Part shown: positions 1-9,254 of the stretch, one piece after another
How the letters are laid out: each line of letters starts with the position of its first letter
Position numbering within the stretch: position 1 is the first letter of the stretch
NCBI GenBank assembly: GCA_018402155.1
Contig: JAGYJG010000001.1
Span: 1,880,501-1,944,500 of the forward strand
Direction: 5' to 3'
DNA length: 64,000 nt
Source: Bacteroidia bacterium
GTDB taxonomy: Bacteria; Bacteroidota; Bacteroidia; NS11-12g; UBA9320
Translations under genes and position numbers: made by a program
The notes under the pieces: generated by a model
Seen by the model: only the letters and a program-made list of their open reading frames with translations
Databases searched by the model: none
Told to the model about the DNA's origin: nothing

Positions 1-469
1 AGCTACACTGTATCTTATGACGGTCATTCCAATGTAGTTTTGGGCAAAACCGTCTGCCACCACTTGCTAGTAACATCAGATCAATAATGTAGGTTTTTAG
101 AGTTATCTGCAAGGGGTCCATAGCTGCAATACACTAAATATTGCGTGGAGTGTATAAATAGATGTGTACGCTTAGTGTATTTAACTAAATAAACTATTTT
201 TTCATAAGTCATTGGTTATTAGCTATTAATGCCGACTGCAAACGTTTACAAACGCTTATAGTCGTAAGTAAGTGATTAAAATTCACTTGGTACTTGGCAG
301 CTACATTCTATTTGCAGTGTTGTTTCGAGGGAGATGCATCTCTCATAGTGTTTACATAGAGTGACCGCGGCCCACAAAGCAACCCAAATTAACATTTAGT
401 AATAATCGCCAGCGATAACTGGCACAAGAAACATTTTTTAACAAACACAATTTAACACACGTAATTATT
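1..469. other. Left-edge region without a recognisable gene
   Basis: The first 90 bases are an open plus-strand frame of 29 codons running in from outside the window and ending in TAA at 88-90. It could be the tail of a gene, but I recognise no family in it. The remaining stretch up to ssb is AT-rich and holds a 12-base palindrome (GAGATGCATCTC, 331-342) but no convincing TAnnTTTG promoter element. The ssb promoter must lie here, but I cannot place it. Confidence 0.4.
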
Positions 470-835
470 ATGAACGCATTAAAAAACAAAGTACAATTAA
501 TCGGAAATCTAGGTACAGACCCAGAAGTGAAAAAACTAGAAAATGGCAGCAGTGTTGCCAAGTTTACAATGGCAACCAACGAGAGCTACCTAAACAAAAA
601 AGGCGATCGCGTCGAGGAAACTCAATGGCACAACATCGTAGCATGGGGAAAAACCGCAGAAATTATGGGAGATTTACTCTCTAAGGGTAAGGAAGTAATG
701 GTGGAGGGGAAACTCACTAGCAGAAGCTGGGAAGATAAGGATGGTACAAAGCGTTACACAACTGAAGTAGTTGTGAGCGAATTCTTACTATTGAGCAGAG
801 ATGCAAAAAAGCAGGAAGGGGATCTGCCTTTTTAA
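470..835 (+). CDS. ssb: Single-stranded DNA-binding protein
   Basis: Binds single-stranded DNA during replication, recombination and repair. The 121-residue protein begins with the typical OB-fold opening (LIGNLGTDPEVK near residues 10-21) and continues with the family strands around ATNESY, ETQWHNIVAWGKTAE and GKEVMVEGKLTSRSW. The tail ends in DLPF, the C-terminal tip that recruits partner proteins. At 121 residues it is shorter than Escherichia coli SSB (about 178) because the flexible linker before the tip is very short. ATG start; a good rho-independent terminator follows about 120 bases downstream. Confident assignment. Confidence 0.97.
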   Translation: MNALKNKVQLIGNLGTDPEVKKLENGSSVAKFTMATNESYLNKKGDRVEETQWHNIVAWGKTAEIMGDLLSKGKEVMVEGKLTSRSWEDKDGTKRYTTEVVVSEFLLLSRDAKKQEGDLPF

Positions 836-951
836 AAAAGACTTCCCGCACCTTAGCCCATTCTTTAATAGGTAATTGGAAGGTTACTATATTAGCGTAA
901 CTATGTATTAAAACAGGCAATAATTTTTATTCGCTCAATTTTTTTAACTCT

Positions 952-993
952 AAAAAGGAGCTGCCCGAAGTATGTGGCGGCTCCTTTCTTTTG
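952..993 (+). terminator. Rho-independent terminator after ssb
   Basis: AAAGGAGCTGCC (954-965) pairs with GGCGGCTCCTTT (976-987), 12 pairs including one G-T wobble, with a 10-base loop, followed by a T-rich tail. It lies about 120 bases past the ssb stop. Confidence 0.85.
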
Positions 994-1112
994 TAACAAT
1001 CTGAAGACATATAATTTTCATAAATTTGATTACGACCAAACTATGTATATCTGTAGCTGTTGTAGCACATCATATAACTAACCAATACTCTATCAAAATA
1101 GATCTATTTTAG

Positions 1113-1355
1113 CAAATATCTTTCAAAGGTATAAGGCATCAATCATACAAAAACATTGACTTTAGCAAAAAAGTTAGTTCTTCGGTAGCCACACTATCAG
1201 TGGATTTAGGCATAAAATCACTTTCTAAGTACCAAATCACTAAAGACGTTTTACTGGACAATAAAACAAGGGCCGAGAATCCTAAATACAAATACAGAAG
1301 TACAAACCTAGACCCTACTCCATTTGCACATGTTTCGAAAATATTATTCTTCTAA
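1113..1355 (+). pseudogene. Startless 80-codon frame, possible remnant of a barrel-protein C-terminus
   Basis: A plus-strand frame stays open for 80 codons, from just after TAG (1110-1112) to TAA (1353-1355). It has no ATG near its 5' end; its only possible internal start is a GTG (about codon 33). The translation is protein-like rather than low-complexity (segments such as SSSVATLSVDLGIKS and NLDPTPFAHVSKI) and ends in two Phe residues, as outer-membrane barrel proteins often do. I cannot name a family. It may be the 3' remnant of a deleted gene, or chance. Confidence 0.3.
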
Positions 1356-1401
1356 AACTAGTATCCACTTATACCTTGTTTTGAAGTTTCTTTGCACCTA
1401 A

Positions 1402-2745
1402 GTGAACAAGCATTTAAGCGAAATTATAAAAATCAGCTGGCCTATAATAGTGGGGCAACTTGGCATGGTCTTAACTGGATTTTTTGACACCTTAATGGTT
1501 GGAAAGCTTGGCTACGAGCCTTTAGCCGCGGCAGGTATCTGCAATAGTGTATTCTTTTTTGTAGCTGTTTTCCCCATTGGAGTAACCATGGCCTATGCTA
1601 CGATTGTAAGTATTTTACAAGGGAAAAATAAAACGTCTAGCTATAGGCTGTTAGCACGCGATAGTTTTATTGTAACCATTGGTTTATCTGTACTTGCCTC
1701 AACTTTCATCTACTTATTTATTGCCAACTTCCATATTTTGGGTCAAACAAACGCTGTAGAATACCTTGCAATTCCTTACCTGACCTTATTGATGTGGTCA
1801 CTATTACCTATGATGACATTCTTTTTTGCTAAAAATATATGTGACGGTTTTAGTTATACAATAGGAGGTATGGTCATTACGCTTATAGCTTTAATACTCA
1901 ATGTATTTTTAAATTGGGTACTTATATACGGTAACCTTGGTTTCCCTGCGTATGGGCTAAACGGAGCTGGATATGCTACAATTATATCGCGTATTTTCTT
2001 GGCGGCAAGTATGATGCTCGTACTGTTTGGGTCGCAACAAATTCCAATATCTTGGAGTAAATTTATACGTTCATTTTGGGAATCAAGACGAATCGCCTTT
2101 TACAAACGAATTTTCGCAATCGGGTTTCCCTCTGGTTTGCAATATTTTTTTGAGGTAGCTGCTTTTGCTGGTGCGGCGGTTATGGCAGGATGGCTTGGCA
2201 CCCAAGAACTAGCCTCTCACAATTTAGCTATTACTATAGCCTCAGTTACCTACATGTTTGCAAGCGGTATATCCGCTGGCAGCAGCATATGCGTGGCAAG
2301 AGCTTATGGCAACCAAAATAAAATAAATATTAAGGCTTATGGCCTTACCGGACTGAAACTTGGATTTGGTGTTGCTGTAATTTTTGCTTTGATATTTTTT
2401 ACTTTCAACGAGTTGCTTGCCAAATTATTTACAACAGATCCCGCAGTTATTAAAATGGGATCTGAGCTACTTATAATCGCTGCAATTTTTCAGCTAAGTG
2501 ATGGTATACAAGCAATAGGAGTTGGAATTCTGCGTGGTGTCGAAGATGTTAAAATACCTAGTTTACTAATTTTTATAGCTTATTGGGTTATTGCTATGCC
2601 CTTGGGCTATGTAATGTCCCATTTTGGACCACCAAAATCGCTGTATTTTGGAGTAAACGGTATTTGGATAGGACTAAGTATAGGGCTTACAATATCAGCA
2701 GTATTTCTTTTCTACAGATTTAATAGCTTACTTCGTACCCCATGA
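1402..2745 (+). CDS. MATE-family multidrug/cation efflux transporter
   Basis: Predicted inner-membrane antiporter that exports drugs or metabolites using a Na+ or H+ gradient (NorM/MATE type). The 447 residues match the family length and form about 12 hydrophobic segments in two similar halves. Near the N-terminus sits the MATE-like stretch SWPIIVGQLGMVLTGFFDT (residues about 12-30), and a second-half stretch GFPSGLQYFFEV (about 243-254) follows the inter-repeat loop. Start is GTG at 1402; no better ATG lies upstream. The stop overlaps the next start (ATGA), so the two genes are probably co-transcribed. The substrate cannot be read from sequence. Confidence 0.92.
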   Translation: MNKHLSEIIKISWPIIVGQLGMVLTGFFDTLMVGKLGYEPLAAAGICNSVFFFVAVFPIGVTMAYATIVSILQGKNKTSSYRLLARDSFIVTIGLSVLASTFIYLFIANFHILGQTNAVEYLAIPYLTLLMWSLLPMMTFFFAKNICDGFSYTIGGMVITLIALILNVFLNWVLIYGNLGFPAYGLNGAGYATIISRIFLAASMMLVLFGSQQIPISWSKFIRSFWESRRIAFYKRIFAIGFPSGLQYFFEVAAFAGAAVMAGWLGTQELASHNLAITIASVTYMFASGISAGSSICVARAYGNQNKINIKAYGLTGLKLGFGVAVIFALIFFTFNELLAKLFTTDPAVIKMGSELLIIAAIFQLSDGIQAIGVGILRGVEDVKIPSLLIFIAYWVIAMPLGYVMSHFGPPKSLYFGVNGIWIGLSIGLTISAVFLFYRFNSLLRTP

Positions 2746-3476
2746 AATGGTCCATTATTTCTTTACTCTTGCTTAATTCACTTCTTAGTGCTGGACAAAA
2801 TAGCATAGGCCTAATAGCTGAGCCGACTCTGAATATAACCAATATTGATACAGAACCCAAGGCAATTGCTGACTCCTTAAAATCTTTGAAAACACATGAC
2901 TATACATTAAGTATTGGCATTGAACTTCGAAAAAATATTGATCGATATCAATCTATTTCTATTATCCCTGGTTACCATCAAACCAATATCATAACCGAAT
3001 TTAAAAACCTGCAATTTTTAGACGTAATACACCCACAATTGCCCGAAATAAGGGATTTAGCTTTTGCAGCAAATAAGCAGGCAAAGGTGCGCTACAGGCA
3101 CCAATATTTAGGAGCTCAGTTTTTATATAATCGGATGATTAAGACCAGCAGACTGCCGCCCAAAATGAGTTTTAACATCGGTGGAGGTTTTGGGATTTTT
3201 CTTCTTTTTTCGCAAGATGTAAAAGTAACCACTGAAGGATTTTCAGTGCAAGGAAAATACAAACATATCATCAAAAACGACATAGGTATAGCTAGCAAAA
3301 AATTACTGTTGCAAGCTTTAATAACAGCGGACTACACCTATGAAATACTACCTAATATAGAAGTTTTAGCCGGATTAAAAGTGATGTTACCTTTTACATC
3401 CACTACTTCTACATATCGACCTACAATGACTGTTTGGTCTCCAGCACTCAGACTTGGTGTAAGACGTATTTTATAA
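2742..3476 (+). CDS. Predicted outer-membrane beta-barrel protein
   Basis: 244-residue exported protein with a signal peptide ending near LLSAGQ (residues 14-19). Downstream, alternating hydrophobic/polar strands (for example YTLSIGIELRKNI, YLGAQFLYNRMI, FNIGGGFGIFLLFS) and a C-terminus of the form WSPALRLGVRRIL fit a small beta-barrel of the PorT/outer-membrane-protein class common in Bacteroidota. The start codon overlaps the MATE stop by four bases, suggesting translational coupling, but nothing in the sequence shows that they work together. The specific function is unknown. Confidence 0.75.
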   Translation: MKWSIISLLLLNSLLSAGQNSIGLIAEPTLNITNIDTEPKAIADSLKSLKTHDYTLSIGIELRKNIDRYQSISIIPGYHQTNIITEFKNLQFLDVIHPQLPEIRDLAFAANKQAKVRYRHQYLGAQFLYNRMIKTSRLPPKMSFNIGGGFGIFLLFSQDVKVTTEGFSVQGKYKHIIKNDIGIASKKLLLQALITADYTYEILPNIEVLAGLKVMLPFTSTTSTYRPTMTVWSPALRLGVRRIL

Positions 3477-3585
3477 CCTAATATTCAGTTATTCTTTACC
3501 ATTTTAATGTTTTAAGCCAAGAAATAGCTATCTGCAAGTTTTACGTGGCAAATTACACGTTATGCACTTCAAGGATAAACCTATA

Positions 3586-5739
3586 TCAACGCATCAAAAA
3601 TACACTCCCGCTGCTTTGAAGTTGTTCAGCACCATTTGGTACTGGTTTTTCGTATAGAATAACAAAGAAATAATGATCGCTTTTAGCAAGTTCGTTCATG
3701 TAATATCCATTCCAGCTAAAGTCATCAGCAGAACTTTCGTACACTTGCTCACCCCAGCGATTATATATTTTCATGCTTTTGAGTGTCACATTACCCGACG
3801 GCCTAAAAACATCATTGATACCGTCACCATTAGGTGAAAAAGCGTTTGGTATAAAAATATCACACGCAAAAGGCAAAAAGTCGAGGGTCACACTATCTAC
3901 AAATGTGCCACATTTATTAGTTACAGTTAAACCATATTTTCCCGACTTATCCAACAACCTAAGCGGGCCGTCAAATCCGTCAGACCAGGTGTACGTTGCA
4001 TCTGAAGCCGAGACGTCTAATTGGCGAAAGCTACCGCCACATAATGTGCTATCACTGCCTAAATCAAACATTGGCGCTTCAATTGACCGCACGATAATAC
4101 TATCTCGATATACACAACCATTATTACCTAACTCAGCCCATAATATGCCACTTTTACTTACTAATGAAAAGGAATCTGTACTACCTGTGCTCCAAAGAAT
4201 TGTAGCGCTACCTTTCTCAACAGATTTTTCAAAAGTATCCCCTTGGCAAATTGTTGTATCTGAACCCAGTTCAAAAAATGGTCGTTCATAAACTGTAGTT
4301 ATTAATTCTGCAGTATCTCTGCATCCACTGACGTCCACGGCATATTTCAAAACGTTGAGTCCTAAAATTGTGGGTGTAAAAACACCTTGATCATTTACTG
4401 CATCGCCGATCCACTTTCCATTTGGAATGGTTACTTCCAGCTGAACTGGAGTATCACCTTCGCAGAATCTAGAAGATGCAGAGCCTATAGTATTATTTGG
4501 CTGAGGTACCACCTGCAACGAGTCTTTGTATACATCATAGCATCCAGCACCGTCAGTAGCTTCTAACTGTATGTAGTATTTGCTAATTGCTGTATAAGTG
4601 TGGTTAACTGTATTTCCTGTTTTTGCATTACCATCTCCAAAATTCCACAGACTAATCACAGTAGCATCGTTTGTTTGGTGGTCAAATTCAAATAGATTAC
4701 CATCAATGCACATGGCACTATCAAATATTACTTTAGTAGTGTCTATGGTTCGTGGGCGCACAATTACTTCCATTTCAAATGAATCTGTACAATACTCTCT
4801 ATCATTGAATGTATTGTCTACTGTAAATCTTACTGTGTATACACCCGGGTTTAAATATGTTTTATTTACAAAATTATCATCTATGTTGAATGATATTTGT
4901 CCATCGCCAAAATCCCATTTTTTTTCTGTGTACGAATATCCAGTCGGCAAAAAACCATATCTAGAGGTATTCGTAAATTTAAAATAATTACTAGACCCAT
5001 CCGGTTTCAAGAAGCATTGTTCGGCTGTATTGCCGGTGACAGCTGGATCTAGTATGAAAGAAACCTCTGGAGATGGCGCTACAGTATCTTTTTTTACTAC
5101 AATTGTCTCACATTGATATGATTTTACCGTAAGTTGCACATCATAGATTCCTCCAACAGTATATACGTGATTTGCCACTTGTGCAGTACTCGTAGTCCCA
5201 TCCCCAAAACGCCAGGCATAAGTCAACGTACCCGCACCGGTTTGCACTACATTTGGTGTGAATATAAAATCGTTTATATTTTCACATTGATAAGCATCAT
5301 TTGGCACAAAATCTGCTTGAATATTTTCTGTGGTAGTACTTGACTCTGGATATACTGTGGTAAGGTAATTGAAAACCGTACCAGCACCATTATACTCAAA
5401 AACTGCAAAGAAATACGTGGTATTTTTTTCCAAATTAGTTACTATCACTGAATTTCCTGTTCCATTGTACACGACAAACTCCGTAGCAGAAAATGAATGT
5501 CCATTACCAAAAATGGAAGAAGGAAGATAAAATGTATTGTTGTTTGGCAAGACGCTTACAGCAGTATTTTTGGATGCTATAACAATGCGCGAAACTCCAT
5601 TACCTTTATCCCACGAGAGATTTACCTCACTGCAATATTTATTCCCAAACACTAAATTTGTGGAGGCTTCTGTAGGCGTTTGAGCCTTACTTAGAAAAGC
5701 TAAACAAAGCAACACAAAAAAAATAACACCTTTTTTCAT
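3586..5739 (-). CDS. Secreted PKD-repeat protein with type B T9SS sorting domain
   Basis: 717-residue surface or secreted protein. The start at 5739 is chosen because it begins the signal peptide MKKGVIFFVLLCLAFLSKAQ; an upstream in-frame start (5838) would bury it. Several PKD-like modules carry the WxFGDG hallmark (AWRFGDGTTS, KKWDFGDGQIS, SLWNFGDGNAK), followed by Ig-like repeats with paired cysteines. The C-terminus (CDIFIPNAFSPNGDGINDVF, then KIYNRWGEQVYES) is the gliding-motility-associated type B sorting domain read by the type IX secretion system. Its role is probably adhesion or matrix binding. It is convergent with the preceding gene, with about 110 bases between. Confidence 0.93.
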   Translation of the reverse strand: MKKGVIFFVLLCLAFLSKAQTPTEASTNLVFGNKYCSEVNLSWDKGNGVSRIVIASKNTAVSVLPNNNTFYLPSSIFGNGHSFSATEFVVYNGTGNSVIVTNLEKNTTYFFAVFEYNGAGTVFNYLTTVYPESSTTTENIQADFVPNDAYQCENINDFIFTPNVVQTGAGTLTYAWRFGDGTTSTAQVANHVYTVGGIYDVQLTVKSYQCETIVVKKDTVAPSPEVSFILDPAVTGNTAEQCFLKPDGSSNYFKFTNTSRYGFLPTGYSYTEKKWDFGDGQISFNIDDNFVNKTYLNPGVYTVRFTVDNTFNDREYCTDSFEMEVIVRPRTIDTTKVIFDSAMCIDGNLFEFDHQTNDATVISLWNFGDGNAKTGNTVNHTYTAISKYYIQLEATDGAGCYDVYKDSLQVVPQPNNTIGSASSRFCEGDTPVQLEVTIPNGKWIGDAVNDQGVFTPTILGLNVLKYAVDVSGCRDTAELITTVYERPFFELGSDTTICQGDTFEKSVEKGSATILWSTGSTDSFSLVSKSGILWAELGNNGCVYRDSIIVRSIEAPMFDLGSDSTLCGGSFRQLDVSASDATYTWSDGFDGPLRLLDKSGKYGLTVTNKCGTFVDSVTLDFLPFACDIFIPNAFSPNGDGINDVFRPSGNVTLKSMKIYNRWGEQVYESSADDFSWNGYYMNELAKSDHYFFVILYEKPVPNGAEQLQSSGSVFLMR

Positions 5740-6034
5740 TGAAGAAATGCAAATATACAAAATAGCTTGAGCAATTTGGAGACATCCAATTTCATTGAGA
5801 TAAAACAACAAAAGTCTGACGAAAAGAGAAATGGCCATAAACTGAATTTACACATATAAACGTTGCTATTCGTTACGTTAGAAGTTCATGTATAATTATT
5901 TGATTTTTTGATGGTAAAATAATTCTAAATGTATAGGTAAATACAAGCTTATGTCATTTATGTTTATTCTAAAATAAGGCTAGAAGGCATTAGTGAAATT
6001 TATCATTGAAAAAAATAGTACGTTTGAACCTGTC

Positions 6035-7669
6035 ATGAGTCCAAAAGAACTAGAATTTAACAAAAATGAAGATGCAAACAAAATGCTTTGGTCTGACTAC
6101 CAGAATATTGCAAAAAAAATACACCTTGGCGGAGGAGAAAAATCACTAGCAAAACAGCGTGCAAAAGGTAAGCTAACTGCACGCGAGCGCATAGCATATT
6201 TAAAAGATCAAAACGCTGAATTTTTAGAAATTGGAACTTTTGTAGGCTACGAGATGTATGCCGAACATGGTGGCTGTCCCGCTGGTGGCGTAGTAGGTGG
6301 CATAACAACTGTAGCCGGTAGAAAATGCCTGATAGTAGCCAATGATGCAAGCGTAAAAGCCGGAGCGTGGTTTCCTATTAGCGCAAAAAAAAATCTTCGT
6401 TTTCAAGAAATTGCCTTAGAAAATTATTTGCCTATAATCTACTTAGTGGATAGTGCGGGTGTTTTTTTGCCTATGCAAGATGAGATTTTTCCTGATAAGG
6501 AGCACTTTGGCCGAATATTTAGAAACAACGCTATACTCAGCAGCAGGGGTATTCCACAGATATCTGCGGTTATGGGCAGCTGTGTGGCTGGAGGTGCATA
6601 TCTGCCTATTATGAGTGATGAAGCACTAATCGTAGATAAGACAGGAAGCATATTCCTGGCAGGCAGCTACCTTGTGAAAGCAGCTATAGGAGAGGAAATA
6701 GATAATGAAACACTGGGTGGTTCTATTGCTCAAACAGATCTTTCAGGAGTAATAGACGACCGATTTCCTGACGATAAATCTTGCCTAGATCGTATTCGGT
6801 TTCTAATGGATAAAATAGGAGAAAGAGAAAAGGCAGGATTTAACAGAGTAGAAGCAGTAGAACCAAAATATAAACTTGATGAGGTGTTTGGCGTGCTTCC
6901 CCACGAACGCAGCAAACCCTACAAAACAATTGAATTAATCCACCGTCTAGTAGATAATTCACAGTTTGAGCAATACAAAGAGACATTTGGTAAAACCATT
7001 ATCTGCGGCTATGGCCGTATAGATGGATGGGCGGTAGGAATAGTAGCCAATAACCGAGAATTGGTAAAAAGCAAAAAAGGCGAAATGCAGTTTGGTGGAG
7101 TGATATACAGCGATAGTGCAGACAAGGCAGCCCGATTTATCATGAATTGTAATCAGAAAAAAATACCTCTCGTTTTTTTACAAGATGTAACCGGATTTAT
7201 GGTGGGCAGCCGCAGCGAGCATGGTGGAATAATAAAAGATGGAGCCAAAATGGTGAATGCAATGAGCAACAGTACGGTTCCCAAATTTACGGTGGTAGTA
7301 GGAAATAGCTATGGCGCTGGCAACTATGCTATGTGCGGTAAAGCCTACGACCCCCGACTAATAGTAGCTTGGCCTTCTGCAAAAATAGCGGTAATGGGTG
7401 GCGAGCAGGCTGCCAAAGTTCTCCTGCAAATAGAAAAAGCATCGCTAGCCAAAAAAGGCGAGGAAATAACTGCAGAAAAAGAAAAAGTACTATTAAATAA
7501 AATAATAGACCGATATAACAAACAAACTACACCAGAATATGCAGCATCGCGGCTTTGGGTAGATGAAATAATAAATCCAGCAGAAACACGAACGTGGATA
7601 AGCACTGGAATAGAAATAGCAAACCATGCGCCCGTAGAAAAATATAATGTAGGAGTTATTCAAACATAA
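6035..7669 (+). CDS. Acyl-CoA carboxylase, carboxyltransferase (beta) subunit
   Basis: Transfers carboxyl from carboxybiotin to an acyl-CoA (methylcrotonyl-, propionyl- or acetyl-CoA). About 544 residues, matching the family. Characteristic segments include GKLTARERI near the N-terminus, the oxyanion-forming glycine runs GSCVAGGAYLP and GNSYGAGNYAMCG, and the C-terminal AWPSAKIAVMGGEQAA. The GG-rich layout is closest to methylcrotonyl-CoA carboxylase beta subunits. I chose ATG 6035 (MSPKELEFNKNE) because relatives start close to the FNKNED segment; a GTG at 5993 would add 14 residues and remains possible. No biotin carboxylase is adjacent; a lone biotin carrier protein is encoded at 50783. 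Confidence 0.93.
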   Translation: MSPKELEFNKNEDANKMLWSDYQNIAKKIHLGGGEKSLAKQRAKGKLTARERIAYLKDQNAEFLEIGTFVGYEMYAEHGGCPAGGVVGGITTVAGRKCLIVANDASVKAGAWFPISAKKNLRFQEIALENYLPIIYLVDSAGVFLPMQDEIFPDKEHFGRIFRNNAILSSRGIPQISAVMGSCVAGGAYLPIMSDEALIVDKTGSIFLAGSYLVKAAIGEEIDNETLGGSIAQTDLSGVIDDRFPDDKSCLDRIRFLMDKIGEREKAGFNRVEAVEPKYKLDEVFGVLPHERSKPYKTIELIHRLVDNSQFEQYKETFGKTIICGYGRIDGWAVGIVANNRELVKSKKGEMQFGGVIYSDSADKAARFIMNCNQKKIPLVFLQDVTGFMVGSRSEHGGIIKDGAKMVNAMSNSTVPKFTVVVGNSYGAGNYAMCGKAYDPRLIVAWPSAKIAVMGGEQAAKVLLQIEKASLAKKGEEITAEKEKVLLNKIIDRYNKQTTPEYAASRLWVDEIINPAETRTWISTGIEIANHAPVEKYNVGVIQT

Positions 7670-7693
7670 AAAAAATTAATACCAAAATATAAT

Positions 7694-9250
7694 ATGAATA
7701 AATACGTCACACTAGCTGCACTAGTTTTTTGTGCTCTTTCTGCACAAGCGCAAGAACCTTCTGACAAACTTTGGCACCTACTTCCATATAGCAAAAAAGG
7801 AAACTCAGGTATAGGCCTAGCAGAAGCACAAGAAATGACTAAAAACAAAAAATCGCAAACCGTCATAGTGGCTATAGCAGACGCGGGAGTAGATATAGAT
7901 CACCCTGATCTAAAAAATATGCTTTGGATAAATAAAGATGAAATCCCCGATAATAATATAGATGATGATAATAATGGCTACGTGGACGATGTTTACGGAT
8001 GGAATTTTTGTGGCGATGTCACTTTTGATAATATGGAGCTAACACGTGAATACGCTCGTTTAAATTCTAAATACGAATTAAAATCTACAGAAAACAGCTC
8101 TGATATTGAGGAGTATAATCGATATTTAAGAATTAAAGAAATCTATCTAAAGGAACAACAAGAGGCTAAGAGCACCTATGAATTACTAGAACAGATGATG
8201 GCAGGTATAAATGCGTTTGAAGAAAACTATGGAGCAGAAATGACCCTAAATGAAGTAACTGGTCACAAAGCCCAAAATAGGTCTGAGCAAATTGCTAAAA
8301 TGGTGTTGCTAAATAATGCAAAAGGAGCAAAAGAGTCTTTTGATTTTAAAGCCATAAAAAGTGAAATAAAAAAAGGATACGACCAATATGACTTTATGTA
8401 TAACTACGGCTACAACCCTATTTTTAACCCAAGAGAAGAAAAAGTGGGTGACGATTATACTAACGCAACCGAGCAAGGCTATGGCAATAATAAAGTATAC
8501 TATGGTGAGCGTTTTTCAAACCATGGTACGCACGTAGCAGGAATAGTAGCTGCGGATGGAAGTAATGATTTTGGCACTACCGGAATATGCCAAAGCTGCA
8601 AAATAATGAGCATAAGAAACGTGCCAGAAGGTGATGAACGAGACAAGGATGTTGCCAATGCAATAAGATATGCTGTAGATAACGGAGCCAAAATCGTAAA
8701 TATGAGTTTTGGTAAAGGATATGCGTACCGCCCAGAAGTGGTGAAAGAGGCCATACGATATGCCGAAGGTAAAAACGTGCTACTAGTGCATGCTGCGGGA
8801 AACTCAAGCCAAAACAATGACATTGAAGATAATTTCCCAAATGATAATGGAAACGAGTTTAACAATTGGCTAGAAGTAGGCGCAAGTAGCTGGCAAAAAA
8901 AACCAAACGCACTTGCCATTTTTAGTAACTATGGAAAAAAAGAGGTAGATCTTTTTGCCCCAGGTGTTGCTATATATAGCACTACACCAGAAAATAACTA
9001 CGAGGCTTTTGATGGTACAAGTATGGCTAGCCCTGTAGCTGCCGGAGTAGCCGCTTATGTATGGAGCTACTACCCAAATCTCTCTGCTTCCCAACTCAAA
9101 ACTCTGCTAATAGACAGTGCTATACCTATAAAGGGGAGAAACAAAATACCCGGAAAGCGAAAGAAAAAAAGAGTTAAAACAATCTCGAAAAGTGGTGCAC
9201 AAATAAACCTACCTGCGGCACTACGTGCAGCAGAAAAATTAATGAAATAA
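7694..9250 (+). CDS. Secreted subtilisin-like serine protease (S8)
   Basis: 518-residue exported endopeptidase. Signal peptide: MNKYVTLAALVFCALSAQAQ. The catalytic triad is complete: Asp63 (IADAGVDIDHPDL), His277 (NHGTHVAGI) and Ser443 (GTSMASPVAAG), with the oxyanion-hole Asn in HAAGNSS. About 200 residues separate Asp and His, much more than in subtilisin; this insertion is rich in Glu and Lys and probably helical (around residues 115-250). No T9SS sorting domain is visible, and the C-terminus is Lys/Arg-rich. The next gene starts four bases after the stop, so the two are probably co-transcribed. Confidence 0.95.
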   Translation: MNKYVTLAALVFCALSAQAQEPSDKLWHLLPYSKKGNSGIGLAEAQEMTKNKKSQTVIVAIADAGVDIDHPDLKNMLWINKDEIPDNNIDDDNNGYVDDVYGWNFCGDVTFDNMELTREYARLNSKYELKSTENSSDIEEYNRYLRIKEIYLKEQQEAKSTYELLEQMMAGINAFEENYGAEMTLNEVTGHKAQNRSEQIAKMVLLNNAKGAKESFDFKAIKSEIKKGYDQYDFMYNYGYNPIFNPREEKVGDDYTNATEQGYGNNKVYYGERFSNHGTHVAGIVAADGSNDFGTTGICQSCKIMSIRNVPEGDERDKDVANAIRYAVDNGAKIVNMSFGKGYAYRPEVVKEAIRYAEGKNVLLVHAAGNSSQNNDIEDNFPNDNGNEFNNWLEVGASSWQKKPNALAIFSNYGKKEVDLFAPGVAIYSTTPENNYEAFDGTSMASPVAAGVAAYVWSYYPNLSASQLKTLLIDSAIPIKGRNKIPGKRKKKRVKTISKSGAQINLPAALRAAEKLMK

Positions 9251-9254
9251 CAGT

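Larger units (their letters stand above)
836..1401. other. Long ssb-MATE intergenic region
   Basis: 566 bases without an intact gene. It contains the ssb terminator and the startless reading frame listed separately. Just before the MATE gene, a TTG/TTTG cluster (1378-1384) and a TTTCTTTG (about 1388-1395) weakly resemble the Bacteroidota promoter pair, but the fit to TAnnTTTG is incomplete. Confidence 0.5.

Noticed and set aside
1-90. Possible end of mutY upstream of ssb, as expected in some Bacteroidota
   Set aside because: The 29 open codons at the left edge do not resemble the MutY C-terminus; left unnamed.
3773-4291. 172-codon frame opposite the PKD-repeat gene
   Set aside because: Antisense shadow of a clear gene; the translation shows no family pattern.
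8500-8919. 139-codon frame opposite the subtilase
   Set aside because: Antisense of the His-to-Ser catalytic region; no independent support.
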